From Thermothelomyces thermophilus ATCC 42464 (taxonomy: Eukaryota > Ascomycota > Sordariomycetes > Sordariales > Chaetomiaceae), in the NCBI RefSeq assembly GCF_000226095.1, contig NC_016478.1, positions 1,912,001 to 1,976,000 of the forward strand: 64,000 nucleotides of DNA, given 5' to 3'. The position numbers were made by a program, and so were the translations under genes. Position 1 is the first letter of the stretch. Each line of letters starts with the position of its first letter. The notes under the pieces were generated by a model, which made no database searches, was not told the DNA's origin, and saw only the letters and a list, made by a program, of their open reading frames with translations. Shown here in pieces: positions 23,395 through 36,276 of the stretch.

Positions 23395-26300
23395 TTGCTG
23401 GGCGGCCGTCTGGTTCTGAGAAGGAGGGACTGCGATGGCCGCACTGCTGGGGTACACAGGGCCGGGTGCGTGACCACCGTTCATGCCGGCACCGTGGTTT
23501 GTATTGGCGCCGTTGGCGTACGTTCCGGTTGAGAGTACCGAAGCGCCATTCGGCATGGCTCGGTTGTGGGCCGAGCGGATGGAGATTTGACCACCCGCGG
23601 GATCGGTCGGCAGCACCTGTCCGGCATTGTTCGGGCCAGTGCGGTTATCGTAAGCCTGGATCTTGGCCTGGATGCGGCGGCCATAAGGGGTGGCGCGGAC
23701 GCTGGGGAGGAGCGGACGAATGGCCTCGATAAGACGGTGCTTCGAGATGGGAGTCGAGTAGTCGAGAGCGGTCTGGATCACGTAGTTGCCAAACGAGTCG
23801 CGAAGCAGTCGCTCGATCTCGCCGGGGGCCAGAAGCTCCGACACGATCATGTCCCGAGACTCATCTGAAGCGCAGCGCAAGCACTTCTCCACCACGTTGG
23901 AGCTGAACTTGTGCTTTGACAGCTGCGCGATGCGGCCCTCGAACTGCTTCACCAGCGGCTCCGTGAAGGTGGCCTCGTTGAGGTCAATGATGTACTGAAC
24001 GACGTAATTGCCGAACGGGTCCTGAACCAGGGTGACGGCGTGTTCGGTGATGCACTCGACGAGCCAGACCTTTTGGTTGCCGTCGGCGTGATCGATGCAG
24101 CGCTGGAGGACGCAGCAGCCATGGCGGTGAGTGCCCACTTCAACGCAGTGCTTGCCAACCGCGTCGAAGATGAAGGAGGCATCGGCGGCGCTGAGCTTGT
24201 TCAGGCACTTCTGGATAACGTGGTTACCGTTAAGATCCTGGATGAGCTCGACGACCTGGTTGCGGAGGGCCTCGACGATCAGGTTGATCTGAACCTGCGT
24301 GGTCACATGCTCGATCATCTTCTGGAGGGCTCGAGTACCATGCTGGTTCAGGGCGATCGACACCATACTCGGTGCTGCGTTCTGGATCAGAACGGTACGT
24401 TCGTCGTCGCTGCAGTACTCGAGCAGCTTTTGGCAAAGATAGTTGCCAAAGGGGTCGGTCATCAGCTCGACCACGTGCTGGTTGGTCTCGAGCCAGATCA
24501 TGTGGATTTGCTCAGGAATGCGGTTCTCCAGTTGCTTCTGCAGGTAGCGGCAGCCGTGCTGATCCTTGCAAAGAGAGTAGATAGTCCCGCCAACCTGTTC
24601 AAGCGGCAGATTGTTGAAGCGAGCCATGGCTATTCCGATGTTTATACCGTCGTTAGCATTGCCTGGTGCATCGACGAAAGCTGCGCGGAGGGGAAGAGGG
24701 ATCTCACCTTCACTGTCCATCTGGCGGCGGCTCTGGATGACGCGCGCCTGGCTGTCCTGGTGCGGCCTAGGGGCCGAAGGCTGGTTGTAGAGGGGGTTGT
24801 AGCCCGTATAATTTTGCTGCGGGTACATGGCCGGAGGGTTGCCGTTGGAGACCGACATGTTCTGCATCAGCATGGGGAGGGCGTTGTAGCCAGCAGGAGG
24901 GGGGGCGCCCATGGCATTGTAACCCGGGTTTGCAGGGTAGAACGGATACGGCATGGTAGGAGCCGGCGCGGTCATGGCGGGCGCCGCAGCCGATGAGGCT
25001 TGCTGCGGCTGAGTGGAGGAGGGGCCGAAGGGTGGCGCGCTAGCCTGCAAAGTCGAGGTGATGGACGGGTATGTGGCAGCATCGCGGCCGTTACCCGACG
25101 AGCCATCCGATGACAGCTCGCGATTGTGACGACTAGGCATGGCGCCAACGGGAATGCGGCCAATGCTAGCGTTGTGGTTGTGGAAGTGCTGCTGGGCGTG
25201 GTTGTTCGCGTTGCTCCCAATGATCGTGGTACCGTTGGGCTTGACGGTCGGCACGTCGTTGGCGGAATAGGACTGGTGCAGCGTGGGGGGAGATGCCAGG
25301 ATGTGGGAGTTGGGAGGTGCGACGACTGAGGTAGCAGGTGTATCCAGCGCAGAAGTCGTGGTCTCTGGAAAGAGCTTTATGCCGTCGATCGAGTGGCGGA
25401 CATTGGCCGGACGGGTGCTGCCAATGGTGCTGGCTTCGGAGGGCGAACCGAGCGGCGCACCGCCGTTATGTTGATTGGAGCCCATAGTAGACATATTCTG
25501 CTTGTGGTGATGTCTGTTAATGCTGTTCCACCCGTTTGAAAGTTGCTCGGGCCCAGAAGTCTGTTGTGAGAGGGCAAGGTCGAGGGCAGCAGAAGAGGCA
25601 GAAGTCTTTTTGGGGTGAATGTCAACGAGCCGCTCATGTAGATGAAAATGTATGACGCGGCGAGCAGATTACATTGAGAAAGCAGGGCAGGGAAGAGAGG
25701 AAGGGGTACAGTGAGTGGTGATTGGGATGCTGTGAGCGAGAAGTAAGGCCAACGTGAAGGTAGTGGGTGTCCTCGAGAATGCAGTGGCAAAGACTGTGCT
25801 GGTTGAGCAGGCGCGAAATGGTGAACAATGAAGTGGAAAGACTGAACTCAGATGGCAGGGTTGTGTGAACCGCGACTGTCCGCCGTGACGGGAAGATGGG
25901 GTTATGATCCAGCACAGTGCCAAATTTGCTAAAAAGAAACTGATGGGAAGGCCGAATTTCTGGGTTGTGCAAGACGGGCAGAGAGAGGAAGAGATTTGGG
26001 AAGCATGGTGAAGGCAGGCCTAAAAAGCAAAAAGAGCACCAAAGAGACAGCTTGGTTGTAGCCAAAACGCAGAGAGAGAAACGAAAGACTCACCATGCTT
26101 GGATATGCCTGCTGCCGGAATAAGGATGGGAATGGGTCGGTATTACCAACCTGCGCTGTGGGAGTCGTTCTGTTCTCTGCCGAATTCGAGTCTTCGTCTC
26201 CGAACAGGAAGCCGGTCGTGTTGTTGCTGTCCTCGAGGCCGATGTCACTCAAGTAAGTCCGGGACCGGGTCACGGGCATAGAATAACGGTTGAGTCTGGA

Positions 26301-28070
26301 AAGAAAGGGTCGTGTCAGTGACTTGAATCTGCTTTGGTGATGTCTGCCGCAAAATCATCACGGGTGGCTGAACGCCGAAGGATAACGAAGCGCGGGAAAG
26401 GGTCCTTTGAAGTGCCTTGAACCGGCGCTCTGTAGTCACAGTTGACCATATATGCTTGGTTGTGCAGGTGCTGGTAGGAAAAAAAAAACCCAGGTCTGGT
26501 TGGGGAAAGAAGTTGGGGGAGCCGAGATTGAGATGAGAATGATGATGGGGATAGGGAACAATAGGTTGAAAAAAGCTATGTATAGCGGCCTTTGAGCCGT
26601 GTAATATTATCACTGTTCCATTCAGCAGGCGCGAAGGTACGGGAAGCTGTCTGCAGCTATTGTCCTGGCCTCCGCTGAATGGCAAGTGAATAACGCCGGG
26701 GGAATAGGATGGTGTAGCGAAGGAGGAGGAGAATAGGAAAAGGGAGGGGGGAGGTATCTGAAGTTATGGACAATCTGAACATGGGCCTTCCTATTCGTGC
26801 AAGCCGGCCATTTCAACCCCTTGGGATGAATGAATCCCGGGGCGTTCTTGGCGACAAGCGGGCATCGATGAAGAGCAAAGGCGGCGACGAGGTCTTTGGG
26901 AAGGAGGTCTTTAGGAAGGAAATTGGGTAAGGTTGCTGTGACACATCGTCTACAACCGCGTTAAAGAAGAGGGTTGGGGCGGTTAATCCAACCCACCCCC
27001 CCCCCCCCAAAAAAAAAAAAAAAAAAAAAAAAAAACAAGGTCGCCGTTAACAGCGGGAAAGAGGGCCACTTACGCGTTTGTTGATCGATGGCTCGTGGGG
27101 GCCTGACGGACAGCCTCCTCCTTCTCGTCCTCGTCACTGTTTCTCCGAGAGCCCGGTACCGAGCGGGAGGGGATGTCGTCGAATGGAAAGCGAGATGGCA
27201 GCGTGCCCGAGAGAGGCGAGGTGAGGAGCGACCCGGAGCGGCCGGGGCGGTTGAAGAGGCCCGGGGGAGACGCGAGGCTGGAGGTGGAGTAACGATTTGG
27301 CCTGGAGAATATCGAAGGGAAGCCAGAGCTATCGCGGTACTCTGGGGGGGTAGTCGGCTCCGATTGATGGCCGCCAAATCGAGCTACCAAATCCTCCTGC
27401 AGCTGATGAAGCTCCCTCTCCTCCTGTCGCTGCTGAGCGTCCAGCTTGTGGATCTCGGCCTCAAAGCGCCGCCTGTGCTCTCGAAGCCGCTCATAATCCT
27501 GCCTTTTCTTTTCAAGCTGTGGCCAAAGTCAGTCAACCGTTCTTCGCTCCTGGAGCAGTTGCAAGGGACTGCGGCAGCAGCAGTCCTTCTCTTGTTGCAT
27601 GGGAATCTCAAGACCCCGGAGACATTCTCTCCGGTGCAGCCCGAACGGAAAGCCAGCTCAATGGCAGACGCCTTGGCGAAGGGACATACCAATTGCACTT
27701 TATGAAGAGCCTGCCGCACGCGATGTCAGCCGAGGGTCACAGATCCGAGACGAGAAAGCAGCAGCAGGCAACCAAAACTTCCCGACTGCTCCCGCCCCCC
27801 CTCTCACACGCACACACACACACACACACACACTCTCTCTCTCTCTCTTTTTCCCCATATCTACCAGAAACGTACCGTCGTTGAGGCAAAGTCTTGAGGT
27901 TCGGGAGGGACGCGCGGTATGGTGGTAATCGATGACAGTGTTGGTACACGGCTGGAGTCGGTGGTAAAACGGCGCGGCAACAAGCCCCCGTTGCGAGGAG
28001 GCGACACGAAAGCGCCGCTCACTTGCGACTCGGCGCGGGGGCTCTGCTGAGCTCGAAAAAAGTCGTCCAT
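23230..28070 (-). CDS. Pumilio/Puf4-like RNA-binding protein
   Basis: Five exons are inferred: 28070-27876, 27516-27074, 26295-26094, 25497-24708 and 24629-23230, totalling exactly 1010 codons (1009 residues). The 5' introns are long (359, 778 and 596 bp); the last is 78 bp and in frame. The N-terminal part has a charged coiled coil (LEKKRQDYERLREHRRRFEA) and Ser/Pro-rich segments. Eight Puf repeats span about residues 545-870. The base-contacting residues read C-R-Q, N-Y-Q, T-R-Q, N-H-Q, C-C-Q, N-Y-Q, S-N-E and N-Y-Q for repeats 1 to 8. This is the classic set for a 5'-UGUA-containing target in the 3' UTR of mRNAs. Repeat text is closest to yeast Puf4 (CKDQHGCRYLQKQLE, THRHGCCVLQRC). The C-terminus is a long Gln tract. 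The role is cytoplasmic mRNA repression or decay. The start is uncertain: an in-frame TAG lies 18 nt upstream of ATG 28070, but acceptor-like CAGs lie between, so a further 5' exon is possible. Confidence 0.9.
23301..23400. repeat. CAG/CAA tract encoding poly-Gln in the Puf protein
   Basis: This is an interrupted CTG/TTG run on the plus strand. On the minus strand it encodes more than 30 glutamines, broken by single Lys and His codons, near the C-terminus of the Puf protein. Mixed CAG/CAA codons suggest selection for Gln rather than a recent pure-repeat expansion. Confidence 0.95.
26996..27035. repeat. C13-A27 homopolymer junction in a Puf intron
   Basis: Thirteen C are followed directly by 27 A on the plus strand, inside the 778-bp third-from-last intron of the Puf gene, only 38 bp from its donor on the transcript side. 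On the transcript this reads T27 then G13. Confidence 0.95.
27811..27847. repeat. CA then CT dinucleotide repeat in the first Puf intron
   Basis: A CA run is followed immediately by a CT run inside the 359-bp first intron of the Puf gene, close to its donor site. Confidence 0.9.
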
Positions 28071-31000
28071 ATCTGCGGCCCTCTGCTAATAGAAACACGG
28101 CAAATTTTCGTACACGGGGCGCGCAAATGGGCGACGGTGGCTCTTCTCTATAGGGTCTGGAAAGCATTGTTGCGGTCAGCAAATCTGGCTCGGACCCTGG
28201 AGGAATCCGAAACTCGAGTCGAACCGCGTGCGCGCCTAAAGGGACAGGGCCACGGGGAGCAGCAGCAGCAGCAGCAGCAGCGCGACGAGCTGGAGCTCAA
28301 TCTCGAAATCGATAGATGCTCTCCGCTCGCTACTCGTCAGTTGTTGCTGTGCAGACAGGCCATGGCTCCCGCAGCCATCAGCTGCTGTGCTGCGGACCCT
28401 TCAACCCACGCCCCTCCTCCTCTCCCCCTCCTCTTGCGGCGCGGTCAACATTCACGCTTCGCGCCCCTCGGCGCCTGCGCGGGCGGATTTGAGTCCTCAA
28501 GGAAACTCTGCGAGAGCGGCACCAAAAAAAGCTGGAGAAAAAAAATTGATGGGACACTGACCTAGAGGAACAAAGACAGTTGGCACACGCTACGTCCTGG
28601 GAACCCAGGCGCAACAGCAAAGGGGTCGAAAGCAGTAGTACAAAAGAGTGTGGGATGGGGAGGAGAGCAGGCCAAAAGCGTGCCCGCTTTGGGTGGAGGT
28701 TTGGTTTAAGGACAGCCTGCCACAGGGGGTGCTGGACGGACCCCTAGCAGCGGAGTCGCCCGCTGCTGGCTGGCCAGTGAAGGCTCCCATCGGTCCAGGA
28801 TTGCGAGCGAGGCCCAAGCTTTCCAAAGGCTGCGTGCGCTAAAACATTCACCACCGGCCCGGGCTATCAACCTTCTTCTTTCCCCCCACCCTCTCTCGAT
28901 TGGGCTGTTGTGGACCCCTCTCTTTCTCTTCCCTTGCGCTAACACATTCAGGTGGGCTACTGTGTACTCAACAGTAAACTCCGACCCCAGTTTGAAAGCA
29001 ACGTTAATTGGGTAGGTACGGCGCGGTCCTGCGGGAGCCTCGACGCCTCCAGCGGCTCGTCGACCAATTTGGGCCAAGAGGCAAAATGGAGGGATGCTAA
29101 CGAAACTACGGATCCGTACTGTGCTGTGTGTGTATGTATGTAGATACGTACATACATACATACAGCGCGCCACCTGCAAAGAGAAGCGGCAGCGGCAGCA
29201 GCAGCGGCAGCAGTAGTAGCAGCAGCAGCAGTCGGCTGCAGAGAGGGTGGTTACAACGGCCAAGAATGACTTCGAGTTTTTGCTGCCCAAGCCCGCCAAC
29301 CCCGGATTTTCAGGTTTGTACCCTACTTCCTTGTTACTTCAGGGAGGTACAGTCGGTAAGGTAAGGCAGGTACTCTATACGTCTCTCGTCCCTTCCCTAA
29401 ACTATTTGAAACCATATCGTATGCGCATTTCGCGTCCGGGTAGGTGACTCCAAAAAAGAGGCGATGGCCACCCGCGCTGATCAAGGGGGAGGAGATGCCG
29501 CATCGGCACACTAACCGGATGTCCCATTTTCCCTCCACGCAATGCGGGGGTTCGCCAGCCCGGCAACTCTCTGCCAGAGCCCGCCCTCGAAGGGAGGTGT
29601 CCCGTCCCGTCGGTTTCTCGCCGTCCGTCTCGCCCCACGAGAAGCAGCGATTCATGACCGTCCAGGTGGTGGGTGCTGAGAGGGTGTTCAGCCTCGACTC
29701 AGAAGCAGGTGACGGATACTTTCGTGCAAGCAGCGGTGTACATACATACAGGGTAAGCGAAGAACGGCGGGTGTGGCCGCACGGCAGGACGGCAATGGCA
29801 TGGGAGAAGCAGGCCCGTCAGGAACTGTGACACCGGCTCTCGGGTCGCCGCCCGCCCTACTACATCACTTCGAATGTAGGCACATAATATGTGTGTGTAC
29901 TGGACAAAGCTGCCACACCTACACTGTACACGCATACATACGCATACAGAAACTTGGACCAACCGGCGGATGGCGGGTGGTCTACAGGTTATATCTAAGA
30001 CAGCCAGTCCTTCTCCAAGTTCAATCACGCGCATGCCGATTCATATGCGTGGAACCTGGTGTGTGACTGGCCGCCCTCTGTGGTTGTTGCGTTCTGGCGC
30101 CTCGCAAGTTGCACGATTACCCAGGCTTGGTTGTTCTTCACCACTTCCAACTTCCAGGCGGGAAGGCCTGGGCGGGGGCTTGGGTCGACCTCGCTTTTTG
30201 CCGACAAAGATGTGAAGCCAGTGCTAAACGCGGAGGTCTTGATGGGCATCATGGTCGTCGTTTGCTGTTCTGGCTTGCTCATCACTACTCGTACAGTACA
30301 GTACACCTTCTAGCACGCAGTAGTTGAACGCTTGCAACAGGGATCTCTGTTCGATTCGGCTGTATGCGCTCCGTACGCTAGGAACGTTCGTCATGGGGTT
30401 TCGTATCCTTTGTGGCGTGCTACGTCCCAAGAAAAAAAAAAAAGGTATCTTCTTACCCACTTATAGTCACTCACTGCGCATTCACCGTTAGGGTGGCGAC
30501 ATCGCGGCGTTCGACTCATTGAAGACGACCCGGTGATCCTGCCATTGGGGGGGCTTGCTCTAAAATTGTGCAGCCTTCAGTGCGAGACCAAGTCTACGGG
30601 AACTTGACCATTCAAAGCAATGGACAACACATGCTTCGAGATCAGCATGGACACGTCCCAGCTACTCATCAAGTATGGATTAGGTGTACATACACAAAGT
30701 CCGTATGTATTTATGTACGGACGTACATACTTACACGTGCATGCATCCTAGGTCAGTACGTTACTCCATGCATGCCCTCGGGAGGGCGAAGGCAATTCTT
30801 CGCTCACCGAGCCCAGATGGGAGAAACTGAGCAGCGTAACCCCGCTCCACCGAGGAAGGGAAACCTCCGCTCCGAACAGATCATTTCAGAGGTTCAGCAT
30901 TTGTCTCTGAGGTGACGAGGGGAAAATTGCAGAGAATCTGCTATCACCTTCTCTGCTCGTCATCCTCGCTTCCCCGCCACCAACGGGCCGCAACCCCTCT

Positions 31001-32721
31001 CTAGACGTTGCAGTCAGGGGTCTTCATGTGGAGCTCTCATCCTTGCCCGCGCGTGTCGAGACTCCAGCCCCCCCTTTCTTTGAGTCAACTTTTTGTTAAC
31101 TCTCAATTAAATTCCGCCGTGTCGACGCGACCGAGGGACTCGAAGGCGGGAATTTGCGGGCGGTGGGGGGGGGGGGGGGAGGGGAGGGCTTGCTCTTGGG
31201 AAGGTCAATTGAGGCATGGCAAACGCGCTAAGCACGCTCATCCACACACTATGAGCCAATGCCAGCAGGTCCGGTCCGGTTCTGCGACAGATCTGTGCAG
31301 CCCACCACTGCCCGACGAGACGCACCGAGGGGTATCACCGCACACCCCGTCGATCTCGGTGCGACCTCAGGGCTATGGGCCCGTATGTGATTCGACACGG
31401 TTTCCCTTTCCCAAGGGCCCCAATCGCCAGATTTGACCTCATCCATGAGTGATGGCAGCTCATGATGGTGGCCATTGCTGGTATTGTCGGCTTCTCTCGT
31501 CAGCATGCACTAGTGTGCCGCCGCCGCGAGTTGCCACGGAGGCGTCGGCTACTTGAGTACACACGCGTTATTCGTACAGAGCATGTATATGTACATACGT
31601 ACGTACATTTGCCCAAGACCAGGAGTCAGCCTCATGTTCGACCCCACGCGCTCACCTGCAACGTCTGCAACGTGCAGCAGACTAAAAGTCGGTGAGTCCA
31701 TGTCTTAGAAAGGCAGCTTGTTTGCACAGGGTTCTTCCCTCGGCAAGGGCCGGCCACCAATCTTGAGATGATTAGGGTTCAGAAACCACAATGAATGTAC
31801 GGATACAAATAGAAGAGGCAATGGGTGGGACCGAGTCCAATCTCATAATGTTTGATCTTAACGTGACAAGAATCCAGTCCAGTTGCAAGTACGAACCGCG
31901 CCGGAATTGAGATGCGGGATGAGCGGTTCAAGTTGACTCACCATTTCTTGGGTACCCTCGGGGGCTTGCCATGTAAGGTCAGGTATGTACGGAGTATGTA
32001 TGTACCTATGGAGTCGAGCGGGATCCTCCGTACACTCACAACAAGCCTCAGTCGGTCGATGGCTGAAGAGCGGGGTAACATACTTTGAAATCCGTCAACT
32101 AACGAATTCTAAAACAGCTTCCCCGTTTTGGATAATTATTAATGAATCGGGTGGGCCGGCTAGGTTGGGGCCTGAAGAACAATCTCTAACGTTCACTGGA
32201 CTTCTCGAGATTGTATGTATGTATGTACTACCCAGCTCAGAGTTCACACATCTCGAAAACGGACACTGCACTCTACACTTTGATCCGATAAGCACAAGCC
32301 ACAAGTAAACATTGCTTTTGGACATGTGAGTGTGAAAGGCTAATGAATGTTACCGATCATGTATATCTGCACATCCTACAGTACATACTGCGGTACATAG
32401 GTAGGTACCAAGCTAAAGCGCTGCGGGGTTCTAGCGGGCACTCGTCAGTATCTCCGTACCAGCACGAATTCCATGGGCACCTTCAACAGTTTTGGCCCCG
32501 AGAACACGCCTTGGGGAGCCGAGCGCCTCCCACTAAAAAGGATTCATCAAGCAAACCGCGGCTAGCGACTTCCAGTTGCCGGCTCCACTGGTTCGGTCGT
32601 CCCCAACCTTATCGTAGCTTATCGCGATAAGGGGCCGGCCATCGCGGGGCAAAAAATAATTGTTTGGCTCGCGTCGGCTGCACCCCGGTCGCCCTTCAAG
32701 CAGCAAGATCGAACAGCCAAG
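28071..32721. other. Divergent intergenic region between Puf and RPC2, about 4.6 kb
   Basis: The region lies between two divergently transcribed genes. It contains CAG runs at 28261-28282 and about 29178-29235, many GTAC/GTAT/ACAT tetranucleotide tracts between 29131 and 32228, a 12-bp palindrome TACGGATCCGTA at 29107-29118, an exact TACGGAGTA at 31988, and a G-rich run near 31164-31183. Open frames are short and repeat-driven. Part of 28071-28700 may be 5' UTR of the Puf gene. I see no supportable gene. Confidence 0.55.
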
Positions 32722-35700
32722 ATGGGTGCGATCGACGACGGCTTCGAGGCCTTGCTGGAGCCTTTTTATAACGGCAAGAAGCTCACCGACCCGATATCTA
32801 CCAAGGAAGACAAGTACCAGCTATTGCCGGCGTTCCTCAAGGTCAAGGGTGAGTCGAAAGCCCCGGGCACTGCGCCGAGGACAATGCATCGAGCGGCTTT
32901 TCGCGGGGCCCTCTTGCACTAACTTTGCATCGCAGGCCTAGTCAAGCAGCACATCGATTCGTACAACTTCTTCGTCGAACACGAGATCAAGGACATTGTC
33001 AGGGCGAACCGCATCATCCGGAGTGACCAAGAAAAAGACTTCTGGCTCGAGTTCACCGACATCCGCGTCGGCACACCTACCCGCAATGACTACAGCGACT
33101 TTAAAGCTCGCGATGAGGTCACCCCCATGGAGTGCCGCCTCCGCGACATGACGTACGCCGCTCCAGTCGTCGTCGACATTGTATACTCGCGCGACCGGAA
33201 AAAGATTGTCCGGAAGGACATTCCCCTCTGCCGCATTCCCGTCATGCTCAAGAGCGCAAAGTGCTGCCTGAGCGGCGCCACCAATGCGCAGATGGAGATC
33301 ATGAACGAGTGCCCGCTAGACCCCGGCGGCTACTTCATCATCAACGGGACGGAGAAGGTCATCCTCATTCAGGAGCAGCTCAGCAAGAACCGCGTCATTG
33401 TCGAAGCGGACGAGAAGACCGGCGGCGTGTCGGCCTCGGTCACGAGTTCGACCCACGAGCGCAAGTCCAAGACGTACGTCATACTCAAGAAGGACCGCAT
33501 CGTCCTCAATCACAACGTCCTCGTCGAGCCGATCCCGATCGTCATCGTCCTCAAGGCCCTCGGTGGGCTTTCTGATTACGAGATCATGGAACTGGTGGCG
33601 GGCGGAGATGCGCGGTACCAGGACGACTTCCTCATCAACTTCGACGAGGCCACCAAGGCCGGCGTGTTCACGCAGCAACAAGCGCTCGAGTACGTGGGTT
33701 CCAGGGTCAAGATGGGCGGCCCCAAGAAAGGGCGGTCCATGGCGGCACCCCGTCGAAGCCCGGTCGAGGAGGGATTGGACGCGCTCGCAAACGTCGTGGT
33801 GGCCCACGTCGAGATTCAGGACCTCGACTTCTACCCGAAAGCCATCTACATTGCCATGATGGTCCGGCGTGTCCTCATGGCTTCGCACGACCCCAAGCTG
33901 GTCGATGACCGCGACTTCGTCGGAAACAAGAGGTTGGAGTTGGCCGGACAGTTATTGTCTCTGCTCTTTGAGGATATGTTCAAGATGTTCGTCGGAAGCC
34001 TGAAGGGTAACATGGAATACTTCTTCAAGAAGCCCAACCGGACGTCCGCTTACGACCCCGTGGGTCCCATTAGCAGTCAGGGGCAGTACATCACTCAGGG
34101 CTTGAACCGAGCCATCCAGAGCGGGAACTGGAACGTCAAGCGGTTCAACATGAACCGGGCGGGAGTCACACACGTCCTCAGCAGGTTGAGCTACATCGCG
34201 GCGCTGGGCATGATGACTCGCATCAGCAGTCAGTTTGAGAAGACGAGGAAGGTGAGCGGCCCGAGAGCCCTCCAGCCGTCGCAGTGGGGTATGCTCTGTC
34301 CGTCCGACACGCCAGAGGGTGAAGCTTGCGGTCTGGTGAAGAACCTGGCCCTCATGACACACATCACCACGAACGCGGAGGAGGAGCCGGTCAAGAACTG
34401 GATCTTTAGCCTCATCCCCGGCGTCGAGCCCATCCGAATGTTTACCGGAACCGAGATGCACAGGCCGGGGTCCTACATCATCCACCTCAACGGTACCCCG
34501 TTCGCCCTCACCAGGCACCCGAAGCAGTTCGCAGCGCGGTTCAAGACGATGCGTCGCCGCGGTCATATTTCCCCTTTTGTCGGCATTCACATCAACGAGC
34601 ATTTCTCGGCAATCCATATCGCCACCGACGAAGGACGCATTTGCAGGCCGTACATCATCGTAAAAGACGGGAAGCCGAGACTCAAGAAGGAGCACTTGAG
34701 ACTCTTGCAGTTGGGCAAGGCGACATTTGACGACTTTTTGAAGAATAGCGTCATAGAATATCTAGACGTCAACGAGGAAAACGATGCCTTGATCGCCATC
34801 AGGGAGGAAGACGTCAACCAGTCGACAACCCACATGGAGATCGAGCCCTTTACGATCCTCGGCGCGGTTGCCGGCCTCATTCCGTTCCCTCACCACAACC
34901 AATCTCCCCGTAATACCTACCAGTGCGCCATGGGTAAGCAAGCCATTGGAGCCATCGCGTACAACCAGTTCAACCGCATCGACACCCTTCTCTACACTCT
35001 CGTCTATCCTCAGCGGCCCATGGTCATCACCAAGACGATCCAGCTCATCCACTACGACAAGCTCCCGGCCGGACAGAACGCGACGGTTGTGGTCATGTCG
35101 TACTCGGGCTACGATATCGAAGACGCCCTCGTCTTGAACAAGGCCTCGTGCGACAGGGGCTTTGGGCGGTGCCAAGTATTCCGCAAGTACACGGCCGAGC
35201 TGCAACAGTACCCCAACGGGCGGAAAGACAGACTGGGCGGCATCCAGAAGGACGAGGAGGGCCGTACGATCGCCAAGCACGCCTGCTTAGACAAGGACGG
35301 CCTCGCCGTCGTGGGCTACCGGGTGCACTCCGGAGAGACTATGATCATGAAGGAGACGCCAATCGACCAGACGTCGACGGGCATCGGCAGCGACCGCGGG
35401 TCCGACGAATTCCGCCCGGCCCCGATCAACTACCGCATTCCCGACCCGGCCTACATCGACAAGGTGATGGTCTCCAACACGGAGAAGAACACGGCGATCA
35501 TCAAGGTGCAGACGCGCCAGACCCGCCGGCCAGAGCTCGGCGACAAGTTCTCTTCCCGCCACGGCCAGAAAGGTGTCGTCGGCATCATTGTCGACCAGGA
35601 AGACATGCCCTTCTCCGACTCGGGTCTCGTCCCGGACATCATCATGAACCCGCACGGTTTCCCGTCCCGCATGACGGTCGGCAAGCTCTTCGAATGCCTG

Positions 35701-36276
35701 ACGGGCAAGGCCTCGGTCGTGGCGGGCAGGCGGGACTACGGCTTCGGCGACGCTTTCCGCTCGCACCCGGTCGAGGAGATGGGCAGGGTCCTGATCGAGC
35801 ACGGCTTCTCGTGGGAGGGCAAGGACTACTTCACGTCCGGCATCACGGGCGAGCCGCACGAGGCGTACCTGTTCAACGGGCCCATCTACTACCAGCGCCT
35901 GAAGCACATGGTGCAGGACAAGATGCACTCGCGCTCCCGCGGGCCCCGGGCCATCCTCACGCGGCAGCCGACCGAGGGTCGCTCGCGCGACGGCGGCCTC
36001 CGGCTGGGCGAGATGGAGCGCGACTGCCTGATCGCCTACGGAGCCTCGCAGCTGCTGCTCGAGCGCCTGATGATCAGCTCGGACGGGACCCAGGTCGACA
36101 TCTGCGAGCGCTGCGGCCTGCTGGGCTACAAGGGCTTCTGCCAGACCTGCGGCAGCACCAGCCAGGTGACGCAGATGACGATGCCCTACGCCGCCAAGCT
36201 GCTGGTGCAGGAGCTGATCAGCATGAACGTCGGCGTGCGCATGCAGCTGGAGGACAAGTTTCCCCATCCGAGGTAG
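32722..36276 (+). CDS. RPC2: RNA polymerase III second-largest subunit
   Basis: Exons 32722-32848 and 32936-36276 flank an 87-bp intron (GTGAGT, branch CTAAC, GCAG); the product is 1155 residues, close to the 1149 of yeast Rpc128/Ret1. It forms half of the Pol III active-site cleft and transcribes tRNA, 5S rRNA and other small RNAs in the nucleus. Conserved beta-subunit motifs are present: GGYFIINGTEKVILIQEQ near residue 180, SYSGYDIEDALVLNKASCDR near 765, and GDKFSSRHGQKGVVGI near 905. A C-terminal zinc-binding set Cys1099-x2-Cys1102 and Cys1111-x2-Cys1114 sits in CERCGLLGYKGFCQTC. The Pol III rather than Pol II assignment rests on the N-terminus (KGLVKQHIDSYNFFVEHEIK) and overall length. 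Start context is good, and the antisense open frames are shadows of the strongly biased codon use. Confidence 0.95.

Noticed and set aside
29178-29240. CAG-type repeat as a coding poly-Ser/Gln tract
   Set aside because: No gene-like sequence surrounds it on either strand, and flanking frames are broken within a few codons.
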